Source: Oenanthe sinensis (taxonomy: Eukaryota; Streptophyta; Magnoliopsida; Apiales; Apiaceae). Taken from it: 64,000 bases of DNA. The stretch lies in assembly GCA_028671895.1 (NCBI GenBank), contig CM053802.1, positions 36,866,201-36,930,200 of the forward strand. Reading direction: 5' to 3'. Each line of letters starts with the position of its first letter. The stretch's first letter is position 1. Both the position numbers and the translations under genes were made by a program. Below, one piece after another: positions 21,915 through 32,420 of this stretch. A model generated the notes under the pieces. It searched no databases and was not told the DNA's origin. It saw nothing but the letters and a program-made list of their open reading frames with translations.

Positions 21915-23457
21915 TGTAGGGTTTCGTGACACAAACGCAGCGGAATAAACGCGAAAAATAAATCAAAATAGCGAAACCCTCCGCAGGATCCATGTGAAAA
22001 CAAAAGATTTAATTCGGAGATAAAGAATAAATACCTTTATAAGCTTTAACAGTTCATTAATGGAAGATTAATGGAGGTCCAAAGCTTGTTTAATCACCAC
22101 GTATCCCGCTCTCGCGATCTACGCTCTACGGTATCCACACGAACACTTTTCATGAAGGATTGATGTGTACTAGCACCCGAAAACTTCTTCTCTCTCTATC
22201 TTCCTCCTCTCTCAGAGCGGCTAGGGTTTTTGTAAAATCTCTATTTAATTAAATCAGCCCATATATAGATTATATAGAGAGATGAATAAGTTTTCTAATT
22301 ATAATCCAATTATAATTAATACTAATCCAAAATTCTAAATTATTTAATTAAGTCTCACTTAATTAATTAATTATTAATTTTGGAATTAGTTTAAGTAATT
22401 CATTTATTCTATTTATATAATTAATTAAGTTATACTTAATTAATATCATAAATAAAATAAATTACTTATTTAATTTAAATTCATAATTTAAATTATTTCT
22501 CCTTCAAGCAATCTTTGTGTGTGACCCTGTAGGTTATTATTACGTTGGCAACAATTTTAATATCTAATTAAAATTGTAAACAATGAGCGGCATCTAGTAA
22601 TACATCATTGCTACCCAAATAATAATAATAAATCGGTGATTCGATTAAGCCTTTCGTGAATAATGTTCCATGTAATATAATCCCTTTAATCTTGATATTA
22701 TAGATTAAACTCAAGGCATGTCTCGTGTCATCCTCTTCATAATTTAATCTTTATTTTCTTGATCGATGAGTAGACTATTAAAATCAAATCAACATTTGAG
22801 CACGGCCGTGCATTTCATAGTCTCACTCAAACAAGAGGCCAATAATATCACTCCTAAAATTAGGAGGATTAAATCCCATCTAGATCATTCATATTTCTCA
22901 TACGATTCATAATATACCCAATGTCCACTTTTATCATCACCCGGTCAAAGGTAACTTTTAATGTAATCAAAGTATATTAATTCTCGTATAGAAATATAAT
23001 GATTTCAGGTCTAAGGATCATTACACCATTATCACAGTGAGAATTACTTATGACACTTACTTAACATGTAGAATCTCACGGCGGGTCATTCCAGTGCCAT
23101 GCATTGATACATGCACTTATGTTCTTGACTTTAGTATCCCCATACCTATGACCAATGAGATGTGGTCATCTGTCAAGAAACATACTAGTCTTTGTGCATT
23201 ATTATTGTCCTTAAATAATAATACTCGACTAGGGAATTCTAGGAATAAGATACTATTCATATAATCTCATTTTTAACTCACATACTTAAAGATATATAAT
23301 ACGTATCAAAATTCCAAGGACATTTATTATGCTTTCAATTTATTACGCAGTAAATAAAACATAATAAATAAATAATAATCAATAAAACATAATCCTTAAT
23401 AATAAATATTTTCCTTAAAATATAAAAAGTATTGTCTCTAGAGCACAATTACTAACA
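21915..23457 (-). repeat. Element K 5' LTR
   Basis: Same length (1543 bp) and about 99 percent identical by eye to the LTR at 14718-16260. Differences include CAAGCAATC for CAAGCGTTC and CATATATAG for CATAAAGAG. A TATA box (CTATATAAT, minus) lies at 22269-22277. The first base of the internal region is 21914. Confidence 0.95.
22269..22277 (-). promoter_or_regulatory. TATA box in the K 5' LTR
   Basis: CTATATAAT on the minus strand, the copy that would drive the genomic RNA of K. Confidence 0.55.
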
Positions 23458-23462
23458 ATGTT
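23458..23462. repeat. Target-site duplication of K, right copy (ATGTT)
   Basis: Directly after the LTR end ...CTAACA; identical to 14713-14717. Confidence 0.95.
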
Positions 23463-24328
23463 TAGGGTTTAGATACTCTATGAGAATCCCCTAAATCAAT
23501 AGGCAAGCTATTGGCTGATACTTCAATGGATAAAGATCAATCGACTGCTAATCCTTCATCAACTAATAAGGATTATCAATCTATTGATGTTGAATCAATT
23601 GATAAGTATCCAGCGACAAGTAAATCATCAATGGCTAATAAGAATAACAACTTTAGCACCCCTATCAAGTTTGTTAAGGAAACCAAAAATCAAGTTGAGG
23701 CTAAGGTTAAGAAGATCAACATAAGTAGCTTATCCAAGAAACAATTGAAAGCAAAATTAGAAGAGATAGCACCTGTGGAAATTATCCAACCTAAGTCTGA
23801 GAAAAAGAAAAAGAATAGGAATGGAAAAGTGGGCATAAATAAGCACAACAATTATACTCCTAATATGTATGCACCTAGAAAGGTGTGTGCTAAATGTGGT
23901 AGTGTAAATCATTTGTCTATGCAATGCAAAAAAGAAAAGAACTCTATATCTTTAAATGATTTAAATGCACATGTCATGTCTGCAAATGCCATGCTTACCA
24001 ATAGTATGCTCATGAATGCCATGTCTTCTAATTTAGTTGCACCTAATGTCCATATGCCTTATGCACAAACTACATACATGTATAATCCTTATTTGCATAT
24101 GCAAATATGAACATGCCTGGAATGCCATAGAACATGCCTAATGTAGATAATGAAATGCATGGAAATTCTGCCATCAGTTTCAAGGTGTCTAAACCCCAAA
24201 AGCCAACTCCCAAAGTTAAAGTGGATTTAAACCCACCAAAACAAAAGGAACCAATGTTGGCAACCAAGGCTCAGGATGCAACTAATAAAAGAGGACCCAA
24301 TGCAACTTGGGTACCAAAAGCAACTTGA
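23463..24328 (+). pseudogene. gag: Element C gag, second part (after K)
   Basis: Open from 23511 to 24110, then 24134-24328 in another frame. Starts with a Ser/Thr/Asp segment rich in QST, SID and TNKD words, built from ATCAATTGAT-like DNA; then a basic stretch (KKKKNRNGKVGINKHNNYTPN); a full CCHC knuckle CAKCGSVNHLSMQC (about 23887-23928); a Met/Asn-rich tail (NAMLTNSMLMNAM); and the end TWVPKAT with TGA near 24327. Same architecture as B. One frameshift near 24110. Confidence 0.88.
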
Positions 24329-24352
24329 TTATTTTGTATGTTTGCAGGGAAA
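24329..24352 (+). promoter_or_regulatory. Splice-acceptor-like gag-pol boundary in C
   Basis: ATTATTTTGTATGTTTGCAG/GG: a pyrimidine-rich run and CAG, after which the pol ORF reads Q-G-N-R-K-K-N-L-W-Y. Pol is in the +1 frame relative to gag here. Confidence 0.4.
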
Positions 24353-25733
24353 TAGGAAGAAAAATCTCTGGTATCTGGATAGTGGATGTTCTAGGCACAT
24401 GACTGGAAATTTATCCCTGCCAATAAAGTTTGTGAAAAGGGCTGGCCCATGAGTTACTTTTAGGGATAACAGCAAATGTTTTACTTTGGGATATGGCACA
24501 ATTGCAAAAGAAAATGTTGTCATTGAACCTGTAGCACTGGTTGATGGATTGAAGCACAATTTGCTCAGTATTAGTCAACTGTGTGATAATGGAAATGGTG
24601 TGTGGTTTTCAACTAGATCATTCATCTAGCTAACAAAGAATTTGGTGATATTCTCTTAACTGGTGAAAGAAAAGAAAATGTCTATGTGGCTGATTTTAAC
24701 TCTGTAAAGGCAAACTCAATGACATGCCTACTCTGCAAAGTCAATACAGATGTAAGTTGGATTTGGCACAAGAACCTATCCCATTTGAATTTCAAAGCCA
24801 TGAATCAATTGGTTAGAAAGAATCTGGTTAGAGGCATTCCAAAGATGGAATGCACCAAGGATGGACTATGTGATGCCTGTCAAAAGGGAAAAATAAAGGA
24901 AAACATCATTCAAGTGAAAGTCTGAATCATCAATTGACAAGCCTTTGAAATTATTGCACATGGACTTATTTGGTCCAGTCAACATCATGTTAATTGCCAA
25001 AAAGAAATATGCCTTAGTCCTTGTGGATGACTTCATAAGATATACATGGGTATATTTCTTATACTCTAAGGATAAGGAAAGCAAATTCATTATCAATCAT
25101 GTGAAGAATGTTGACAATGGCACTGAATGGAAGGTCAAGAAAATTAGAAGTGATAATGGTATTAAATTCAAGAATGTAACAATGAAAGAATTCTGTGAAG
25201 AAAAAGGTATCACTCATCATTTCTCTGCACCAAGGACTCCACAGCAAAATGGAATAGTTGAAAGGAAAAATAGGACCTAGATTGAAGCTGCTAGAACTAT
25301 GTTAGAAGAAGAAAAACTTCCTACATATTTCTGGGCAGAAGTAATTAATACTACTTGCTACATTCAAAATATTTCCATGATCAATCAACTTCAAGGCAAA
25401 ACACCATATCAGTTGATGAAGAAAGACAAGAAGCCAATAGTTAATTTCCTTCATGTCTTTGGCTGCAAAAGCTTCGTACTGAGGAATCAAGGTGAAAATC
25501 TAGGAAAATTTGAAGCCAAGGCTAATGAAGCTATATTTGTTGGATATGGAATAACAACCAAAGCTTACAGAGTCTACAATCTTAGATTACACATTGTTAT
25601 GGAATCAATGCATGTAGTCTTTGATGAAAAGAAGATTCAAGGGTTATTTGATGAAGGATTTCATGACCTATTGCATTTTGAAAATGAATTTACAAGCAAT
25701 AGTGAAGATAGTGATGATGATGTGGAAATTTAA
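24345..25733 (+). pseudogene. pol: Element C protease and integrase, broken
   Basis: Protease: LWYLDSGCSRHMTG (about 24366-24408) with DSG intact, one in-frame stop near 24450, then HNLLSISQLCDNGN. Integrase zinc-binding part 24686-24925: WHKNLSHLNFKAMN and GLCDACQKGK, the HHCC pattern. Catalytic core 24945-25280: MDLFGP (first Asp), RSDNG (second Asp), PQQNGIVERKNR (Glu), all present. The C-terminal part 25299-25733 has YFWAEVINTTCYIQN, FGCKSFVL and FVGYG. Breaks: a frameshift near 24925-24945, TAG at 25278-25280 and a stop near 24627. Copies viral DNA ends into the host genome when intact. Confidence 0.88.
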
Positions 25734-25740
25734 AGAAATC

Positions 25741-26213
25741 AAGTACCTAAAAACTCCTCATCAATTGATGTCGATGCATCAACAGATAACATATCAGTTG
25801 ACAATAATCAATCGACTGATAATACATCAATTGATAATCATTCGATTGATAACAAATCTGCACAACAATATTCAAGTAGAGTGTACATTTCAGGGGGAGG
25901 GTTCTCAAATGATCAATCACATCACAATGATCATAACAATTCCAATGATCAAGAAACATCATCATCAAGGACAAATTTACCATCACAAAGGAAATGGACA
26001 AAAAGTCATCCCTTTGAATTGATTATTGGAGATGCAAATGATGGTGTCAAAACTAGAAGTACAACTCAAAATGAATGCTTGTATAGTAGCTTCCTGTCTC
26101 AAGAAGAACCAAAAAGGATTGAAGATGTCCTAAATGGAGAAAGCAGCTCATTGTTCCTGACAAAGGTCTACAAATTAAACATATCTAAGAAATTGCTGAA
26201 GTTGACAAAGTGA
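25741..26213 (+). pseudogene. Element C integrase-RT linker joined to 3' sequence (RT deleted)
   Basis: Begins with a segment coded by ATCAATTGAT/TCGATTGAT repeats (SIDVDASTDNISVDNNQST), then GGGFSNDQSHH and KSHPFELIIGDANDGVKTR, the usual Sirevirus run-in to RT. After EEPKRIEDVLNG (about 26133), where J and E continue with DPDWV or DADWV and the whole of RT and RNase H, C switches to SSSLFLTKVYKLNISKK and stops at 26213. So RT and RNase H are missing by a clean deletion. Confidence 0.8.
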
Positions 26214-26704
26214 AGATCAAGCAATGGAAGACAAACAGAATTATCAAAGTTGAAATCAGGGACAAGAGAATGTTTATGACCATTGTTGATGGGGAAGAAA
26301 GAGGCTTCCATCATGACAACTCATTTTCAACCACTCATGACATTAAAAGAGTGATCAGTCTTTTTGAAAAAAGGTGCATGATTGACAAATTGAAAATGAT
26401 GGAAATGGTTATGTACTTTGCTAGGAAGTACCAAAAGAAAATTAATAAGGTCAAGTACTTAGAGGAGATGGTGGAGAAGAAGAAAAAGGAAGATGAAGAA
26501 ATAAAGAGGTTGTCTGAAGAACTAAGAAGACAGGGAAAGTGCAGAGTATTCAAAAAACCTGATATAATTGAGTTCAAGCTGAGAAATAGAGTGACAACCA
26601 AAATTAGACTCAAGTTTATCCTTGATTACTCTGTGCAAACCCTCAAAATTGTTGTTGATATGCTAGAAGGCACAATTCTAATTGAAGAGATCATGTCCAG
26701 ATAA
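26210..26704 (+). CDS. Open 164-residue accessory ORF fragment of C, unknown function
   Basis: An uninterrupted reading frame after the RT deletion and before the polypurine tract. Residues 1-60: IKVEIRDKRMFMTIVDGEERGFHHDNSF, beta-rich in appearance. Residues 60-110: helical and highly charged, a likely coiled coil (KYLEEMVEKKKKEDEEIKRL). Residues 110-164: VFKKPDIIEFKLRNRVTTKIRLKF, basic and mixed. No start context is convincing, because the 5' part was lost with the deletion or lies in the previous frame. It probably represents the C-terminal part of a post-pol ORF like that of H, but I see no certain sequence match to H. Whether it is expressed is unknown. Confidence 0.45.
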   Translation: MKIKQWKTNRIIKVEIRDKRMFMTIVDGEERGFHHDNSFSTTHDIKRVISLFEKRCMIDKLKMMEMVMYFARKYQKKINKVKYLEEMVEKKKKEDEEIKRLSEELRRQGKCRVFKKPDIIEFKLRNRVTTKIRLKFILDYSVQTLKIVVDMLEGTILIEEIMSR

Positions 26705-26840
26705 CAAATCATCCATGCAATTGAAGAGATCAACTCAAGGCAAGAGAAATAAAGGAAAGAAAGATATGATCATGTCAATCATCAACAACAATAAAATAGG
26801 TAGGCTTGATATCTTGTATTAATTTGTGATATTATCTTTT

Positions 26841-26857
26841 CCCAAATTGGGGGAGAT
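26841..26857 (+). other. Polypurine tract of C
   Basis: CCCAAATTGGGGGAGAT directly before the LTR start TGTCTGATC. Confidence 0.88.
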
Positions 26858-27223
26858 TGTCTGATCAAATCAAGCCTACTCTATGTAATAATTTGTCTTG
26901 ATGTAATATGTTAGTGACTTAGATATTTCAATGTACTATTGCAGTTAGAATTGTGATCAAATTGTAATTCCAAATTAAAATTTAAAGTCAAAGAATAAAG
27001 TCTGTTAGAAGATTCAAGTTGAATCATGCAACTAGACAAAGAAGACTACTTGAAGAATAAGGAATACAGTTTGAAAATTCTTCCAAGGCAAACAGCTCAT
27101 TCGAGAAGTCATCATATTCGAGAAGTTAGAAATATGCAACTGGTCGAGAAGTCTCAAAACACTCATTGGCTCATTATTTGATCAAGAAGTACCCATTTGA
27201 GAAGTCAAAGTAATGAAGTACAA
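26858..27223 (+). repeat. Element C 3' LTR, left part (366 bp)
   Basis: Begins TGTCTGATCAAATCAAGCC after the polypurine tract and is cut at 27223 where a gypsy LTR starts. It contains the start of U3, including a motif array near 27095-27205. It does not overlap the surviving part of the 5' LTR, so no age can be estimated. Confidence 0.8.
27095..27207. repeat. TCGAGAAGT motif array in the C LTR
   Basis: Five copies within about 110 bases: ATTCGAGAAGTCATC, ATTCGAGAAGTTAG, GGTCGAGAAGTCTC, GATCAAGAAGTACC and TTTGAGAAGTCAAA. Spacing is irregular. TCGA is a palindrome and TTCGAA-like words recur. Confidence 0.8.
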
Positions 27224-28548
27224 TGTTACCCAAATGGCTAAACATACATACACAATAGTCATGACTCTACATATTCCATAACTCCGGCGACAAGCCCATA
27301 CAATTTAAATACACCATATAGGTGGTGTAAAAGCATGAGATTATCCACTCATGACGGAGCTAAAAATATCTCCCAAATCATATATATATATATCACAAAT
27401 AAAATGAAAATATCTTATTCAAAATATCACATACACCAAATATCAGAGACAATTAAAAATAAAATCTGATCTGATTATCTGAAAAACTGACAATTTACTC
27501 TATAAAGATGAACTCAAATGAAAAAGCACAAAACACAGAACTGATAGAGGATTCCGAGACTTTTCCAGAACGGTAAGACTCATAAAAAACAGATAAGTAA
27601 CGAATGGAAAAACTAAGTTAATACGGGCTGTTAAAACATAGTCAGTACCTTATCACAGTAGTATTTTGAGATTTAAGACCTCAATATCACAGAATTTGAC
27701 AACAGAATGTAACCAACGAATGAAGAGCTCGAAAATACCTTTTCAGAATGATATTACACATGAATATTGAACATATATTCAATTTACTACGAATTTCTGA
27801 AATTATAGCAGAAGAATTTCAATAACCAACCAGATTATACAAACGGCAGATTTTAACATACTTACATACCAAATTTCAAAAACCGTAAAGAACAAAAGTT
27901 GTAGATAATTGAAATACATTTCTAAGTAGTATAAAATCACAACATTCAAATAAAGAACGAATGAGATACGAATTTTCTAATAATTCTGAATGGATACAAT
28001 TGCTACACAATATGCATACAATTTCGAAGCAACAATACGAATTTGAGTAATGATATGAATACGAAGATAAAGGAAATATATCCGTACATTAACAAAAAGA
28101 AGAATAAATAAAGAGTGGGTAGAAATATCTGTACCTTAAAAATCAAAGGTATGAATGATTCTCAAGAATTTCAGATGTCCTCATCCCATGTACCCTAATT
28201 CAAATCTTAAACTATCCTTTTAAGTCCTTTCCTCATCTCTTCTTTCTCTTTCTTCTCCTCCTCCATCTTCCTCTCTTTCTCCTTCTGTCTCTTTTTGTAT
28301 TCTCTATGGCTGCTCCAAGAAAACTTAACTATCTCTTTTTTTCTAACCTTAGCTCCTTTTCCCTTTTCTTTTTATTCTATTCCCTTTTCTTTTATCTCTT
28401 TTCTTTTAACTAAAAATATCTTATAATAATATCCTAATATAAAATAAATATATACATATTCAAATAATAATATCAGTAATAACTTACTAATATTATTTTT
28501 AATATTAAATAAATAACTAAATATATTCTAAAAATACAGGATGTTACA
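27224..28548 (-). repeat. Probable Ty3/gypsy LTR (1325 bp)
   Basis: On the minus strand it begins TGTAACATCCTG and ends TTTGGGTAACA; TGTAACA(T/C)CC is the common start of plant Ty3/gypsy LTRs. Inside, the minus strand has a long purine-rich tract (28200-28400) and AT-rich ends. The flanks do not match (TACAA left, GTCAT right), so it is not a clean solo LTR. No ORF. Confidence 0.65.
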
Positions 28549-28698
28549 GTCATTATGTGGGTGGTGAATCCACTTAGCATCTTCCTCAGAGAGAGTTATG
28601 TCCTTTGATTCTCTCCTAATGAGCTTCAAAGGTTTCTCAGACAGGTTAAAAACTTTGGTAAAAGGTCGACCTCGAGCTTCGCGAGCGTACCTGTACCT
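28549..28698 (-). pseudogene. Ty3/gypsy Gag-protease linker fragment
   Basis: The minus strand is open from about 28698 to 28549 and reads YAREARGRPFTKVF, then SEKPLKLIRRE and DITLSEEDAKWIHHPHND. SEEDA...HPHND is the linker between Gag and protease in plant Ty3/gypsy elements. It runs directly into the LTR at 28548 with no polypurine tract between, so the rest of the element has been deleted. Confidence 0.6.
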
Positions 28699-29195
28699 AT
28701 TAATAATAGATTATGGAAGAGCTTGGGTTGAGATAGGTATTTAAGCAGCTAACTAGAATGATACTTCGAATTTCAAGTTTGATTCCCGCCTAAAACCCAG
28801 TGTGTAACTATTAATAATCTATTGATATATTTTTAATCTTTTGGTTTATGTGCATGACATTAGGTGTTAATAATGGGAATATTACAGTGGACATGTGATC
28901 TTATGCAGATACAACACATATAGTTGTTGTGTACTTGTGTTTCTAGTGTAGTACTTTTGATCTTATAAGTTGTTTACATAGCAAAATAAGCACTTTTGGT
29001 TTGAGAAATGAAAAACCTACCGGAGTCTGTGAAAAGATGTATTGACCTGGGAGAAGGAATAACAAATTTTACTTGCAGGGTTGATGGATGGCGTAAGATA
29101 TACAGTAGATTATAGACAGGTTTCTTCCGGAGTTGTTGCCTATACACAAAACACATTTCTCGTAAATATATTATTCCAAATGGTTGTTCCAGTGC
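28699..29195. other. Unassigned 0.5 kb between gypsy and K-type fragments
   Basis: I see no recognisable domain. A short inverted pair, TATTAATAATAGATTA near 28709 and CTATTAATAATCTATTG near 28808, flanks about 90 bases. A 74-residue open frame on the minus strand (29198-28974) has no familiar motif and may be chance. Confidence 0.4.
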
Positions 29196-30393
29196 CATAA
29201 AGAGATTATATAGAGAGAATAATAAGTTTTCTAATTATAATCCAATTATAATTAATGCTAATCCAAAATTCTAAATTATTTAATTAACTCTCACTTAATT
29301 AATTAATTATTAATTTTGGAATTAGTTTAAATAATTCATTTATTCTATTTATATAATTAATTAAGTCATACTTAATTAATATCATAAATAAAATAAATTA
29401 CTTATTTAATTTAAATTCACAATTTAAATTATTTCTCCTTCCAGCGTTCTTTGTGTGTGACCCTATAGGTTATTATTACGTTGGCAACAATTTTAATATC
29501 TAATTAAAATTATAAACAATGAGCGGCATCTAGTAATACATCATTGTTACCCAAGTAATAATAATAAATCGGTGATTCGATTAAGCCTTTCGTTAATAAT
29601 GTTTCATGTAATATAATCCATTTAATCTTGATATTATAGATTAAACTCAAGGCATGTCTCGTGTCATCCTCTTCATAATTTAATCTTTATTTTCTTGATC
29701 GATGAGTAGACTATTAAAATCAAATCAACATTTGAGCACGGCCGTGCATTTCATAGTCTCACTCAAACAAGAGGCCAATAATATCACTCCTAAAATTAGG
29801 AGGATTAAATTCCATATAGATCATTCATATTTCTCATACGATTCATAATATACCCAATGTCCACTTTTATCATCACCCGGTCAAAGGTAACTTTTAATGT
29901 AATCAAAGTATATTAATTCTCGTATAGAAATATAATGATTTCAGGTCTAAGGATCATTACACCATTATCACAGTGAAAATTACTTATGACACTTATTTAA
30001 CATGTAGAATCTCACGGCGGGTCATTCTAGTGTCATGCATTGAGACATGCACTTATGTTCTTGACTTTAGTATCACCATACCTATGACCAATGAGATGTG
30101 GTCATCTGTCAAGAAACATACTAGTCTTTGTGCATTATTATTGTCCTTAAATAATAATACTCGACTAGGGAATTTTAGGAATAAGATATTATTCATATAA
30201 TCTCATTTTTAAGTCACTTACTTAAAGATATATAATACGTATCAAAATTCCAAGCACATTTAATATTCTTTCAATTTATTACGCAGTAAATAAAACATAA
30301 TAAATAAATAATAATCAATAAAACATAATCCTTAATAACAAATATTTTCCTTAAAATATAAAAAGTATTGTCTCTAGAGCACAATTACTAACA
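29196..30393 (-). repeat. Truncated K-type LTR (about 1.2 kb)
   Basis: From CATAAAGAGATTATATAG to ...ATTACTAACA it follows the K LTR base for base with scattered changes, but the first 345 or so bases of the + strand version are missing. It is in the same orientation as K. No target duplication can be seen because the left end is lost. J resumes at 30394. Confidence 0.9.
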
Positions 30394-30410
30394 CGTATAG
30401 GGTTTACCTT

Positions 30411-30640
30411 TGCAAGTGTAAGAAATTACCTTCCTATTACCATCGATTGATAATTACATCCATTGATACACAATAACTGATTTATCGATCGATAACCAAT
30501 TACCAGGATAATTATCTATCGACAGATAAACATTCATCGATAGGTATATATTTTATCAGTTGATGAAATATATCGATCGATAGCTGAGAAATATTCATTG
30601 ATAGTTAATCCATTTATCAATTGATCACATGGATTCAACT
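30411..30640. repeat. TCGATTGATAA-type motif array in the J 3' UTR
   Basis: About a dozen close variants of ATCGATTGATAA: ATCGATTGATAAT, ATCCATTGATAC, ATCGATCGATAAC, ATCGACAGATAA, ATCGATAGGTA, ATCAGTTGATGA, ATCGATCGATAG, ATCAATTGATCA and others, in about 230 bases after the pol stop. The same oligomers encode the I-D/S-T-D segments of Gag and of the integrase-RT linker in C. Confidence 0.85.
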
Positions 30641-30689
30641 AATATATGTAAATAATGGTTGCATTCAAAGAAATAAATAAAACTTGATC

Positions 30690-32420
30690 ATTTTTTTTTC
30701 AAAATGTAAGTGAAATTGAGCATACCTAATTCACAAACCAATATATTAAAGGTAGATTCATCAAGTGGTTTGGTAAAAATGTCAGCAAGTTGTTGTCCAC
30801 TAGGGACAAAATGTAATTCAACTGTACCATTCATTACACGGTCCAAAATGAAATGATACCTTATGTCAATGTGTTTAGTTCTGGAATGTTGCACATGATT
30901 CTTTTTTTATTGCAATGGCATTTGTATTGTCATAGAAAATATGAATCTTGTTCATATTGAACCCATAGTCAAATAATTGATTCCTCATCCATAATATTTG
31001 TGCACAACAACTTCCAGCAGCAATGTACTCAGCTTCTGCAGTTGGAGTTGATATTGAATGTTGCTTCTTGCTAAACCATGACACAAGTTTGTTTCCTAGA
31101 AATTGACATATGCATGTTGTACTTTTCATATCTATTTTGCAACCTACATACTCTGCATCTGAGTAGCCTATTAGATCAAAACCAGAATCTCTGGGATACT
31201 AAATACCTAAATTTGGTGTATCCTTGAGATATCTAAAAATTCTCTTAATAACCACTAGATAAGATTCTCTAGGATCGGCCTGAAATCTAGTACACAAGCA
31301 TGTAGAAAATATTATATCTGGCCTACTAGTAGTTAGTACAAAAGTGAGCCTATCATGCCTCTATAACTTGAAATATTCACTTTGGCTTCCGTAGTATTCA
31401 ATTCAAATTTAGTGGCACTGGTCATAGAAGTTTTTACAGAAGAACATTCACTCAAGTCTAATTTCTTCAACAAATCATAAATTTACTTAGTTTGATTTAT
31501 AAAAATACCATTATTAACTTATTTGACTTGCAAACCAATAAAGTAGGTAAAGTCTTCCATCATGCTTATTTCATACTTACTTTGCATTAATTTAGCAAAG
31601 TAAAATTCCTCATCAGTTGAGCCAAATATGATAAGATCCACATAAATTTGAACAAAAATAATTGATCCATTAACCTTTCTATGAAATGACATTTTATCTG
31701 CAGTACCTCTTGTGAAGTGACTCTCAATGAGAAACTGAGATAAAGTGTCATACTAGGCCCTTGGTGCTTGTTTCAAACGATAGAGTACTTTGATTAAATA
31801 GTAGACAAAGTCAGGGAAATATGGATCTTCAAAACCAAGAGTTTGTTCCACATAGACTTCTTCTTCTAATTCTCCATTCAAAAATGCATTATTCACATCC
31901 ATATGGTAGATTTTGAAATTTACAGGTGCAGCATAGGCTAGAAAAATTTTGATTGCTTCCAATCTTGCTATTGGTGCAAAAGTCTCATCAAAATCAATTC
32001 CTTCCTCTTGTGAGTAACCCTTTGCAAAAAGCCTTGTCTTGTTTCTAGTCACAATATCAGTTTCATCCATCTTGTTTCTGAATATCCATTTTGTACCAAT
32101 TATTGATCTGTCTTTTGGTTTGGGCACCAACTTCCATACTTTATTTCTTTCAAATTGATTGAGTTCCTCTTGCATAGCCAATACCCAATCAGGATCCTTG
32201 ATAGTATCTTCAACTCTTTTGGGTTCTTCTTGAGATAAGAAGCTGCTATACAAACACTCATTTTGAGTAGCACTCCTTGTTTTGACACCATCTTCTGCAT
32301 TTCCAATAATCAATTCAAAGGTATGACTTTTGGTCCATTTATTTGAGGTGGTAAATTTGTCCTTGAGGAATATGCTTTATGATCATTAGCATTGTTGTGA
32401 TCATTGTGATGTGATTGAGT
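30690..32420 (-). pseudogene. pol: Element J RT and RNase H, broken
   Basis: RT at 32313-31753: KVWKLVPKPKDRSIIGTKWIF, RLFAKGYSQEEGIDFDETFAPIARLEA and MDVNNAFLNGELEEEVYVEQ, all in one frame, ending LYRLKQAPRA then a stop. The active-site box near 31640 reads YVDL rather than YVDD. RNase H at 31129-30688: LVSWFSKKQHSISTPTAEAEYIAAGSCCAQILW and TKHIDIRYHFI; a frameshift near 30885. Several stops between 31200 and 31500. Confidence 0.87.

Larger units (their letters stand above)
14718..23457 (-). mobile_element. Element K: complete Angela-type copia element with dead coding region
   Basis: Two 1543-bp LTRs in direct repeat (14718-16260 and 21915-23457) flank an internal region on the minus strand, bounded by the perfect duplication ATGTT. 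The LTRs differ at roughly 15 positions by eye, about 1 percent, so the insertion is recent. The internal region is a gag-pol relic with many stops and frameshifts and shares a 124-bp RNase H deletion with A. The imbalance implies a defective RNA was mobilised with proteins made elsewhere, or that the LTRs were homogenised later. Confidence 0.95.
12640..27223 (+). mobile_element. Element C: Sirevirus-type copia, split by K and lacking RT and RNase H
   Basis: The order is partial 5' LTR, PBS, gag (interrupted at 14717 by K and resumed at 23463), TGCAG/GG boundary, protease, integrase, integrase-RT linker, then a jump into a 3' ORF, polypurine tract and partial 3' LTR. The ATGTT target duplication round K shows the two halves were one element. 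The left LTR edge is not defined; the 3' LTR is cut at 27223 by a gypsy LTR. It is the closest relative of B and J in the window. Confidence 0.85.
30394..32420 (-). mobile_element. Element J: Sirevirus fragment with linker, RT and RNase H
   Basis: Right to left: integrase-RT linker, RT, RNase H, 3' UTR. The linker wording (NQSHHNDHNN, FELIIGNAEDGVKTR) matches C, so J is of the B/C lineage. Cut on the right by D at 32420 (candidate duplication TGAGT, 32416-32420) and on the left by the truncated K-type LTR. Confidence 0.85.

Noticed and set aside
28974..29198. 74-residue frame as a host exon
   Set aside because: No recognisable domain, splice sites or codon bias; cannot be supported.
26133..32420. 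J as the inverted RT/RNase H lost from C
   Set aside because: J and C overlap by about 290 bases of linker, so J is not the excised piece; J is a separate copy.
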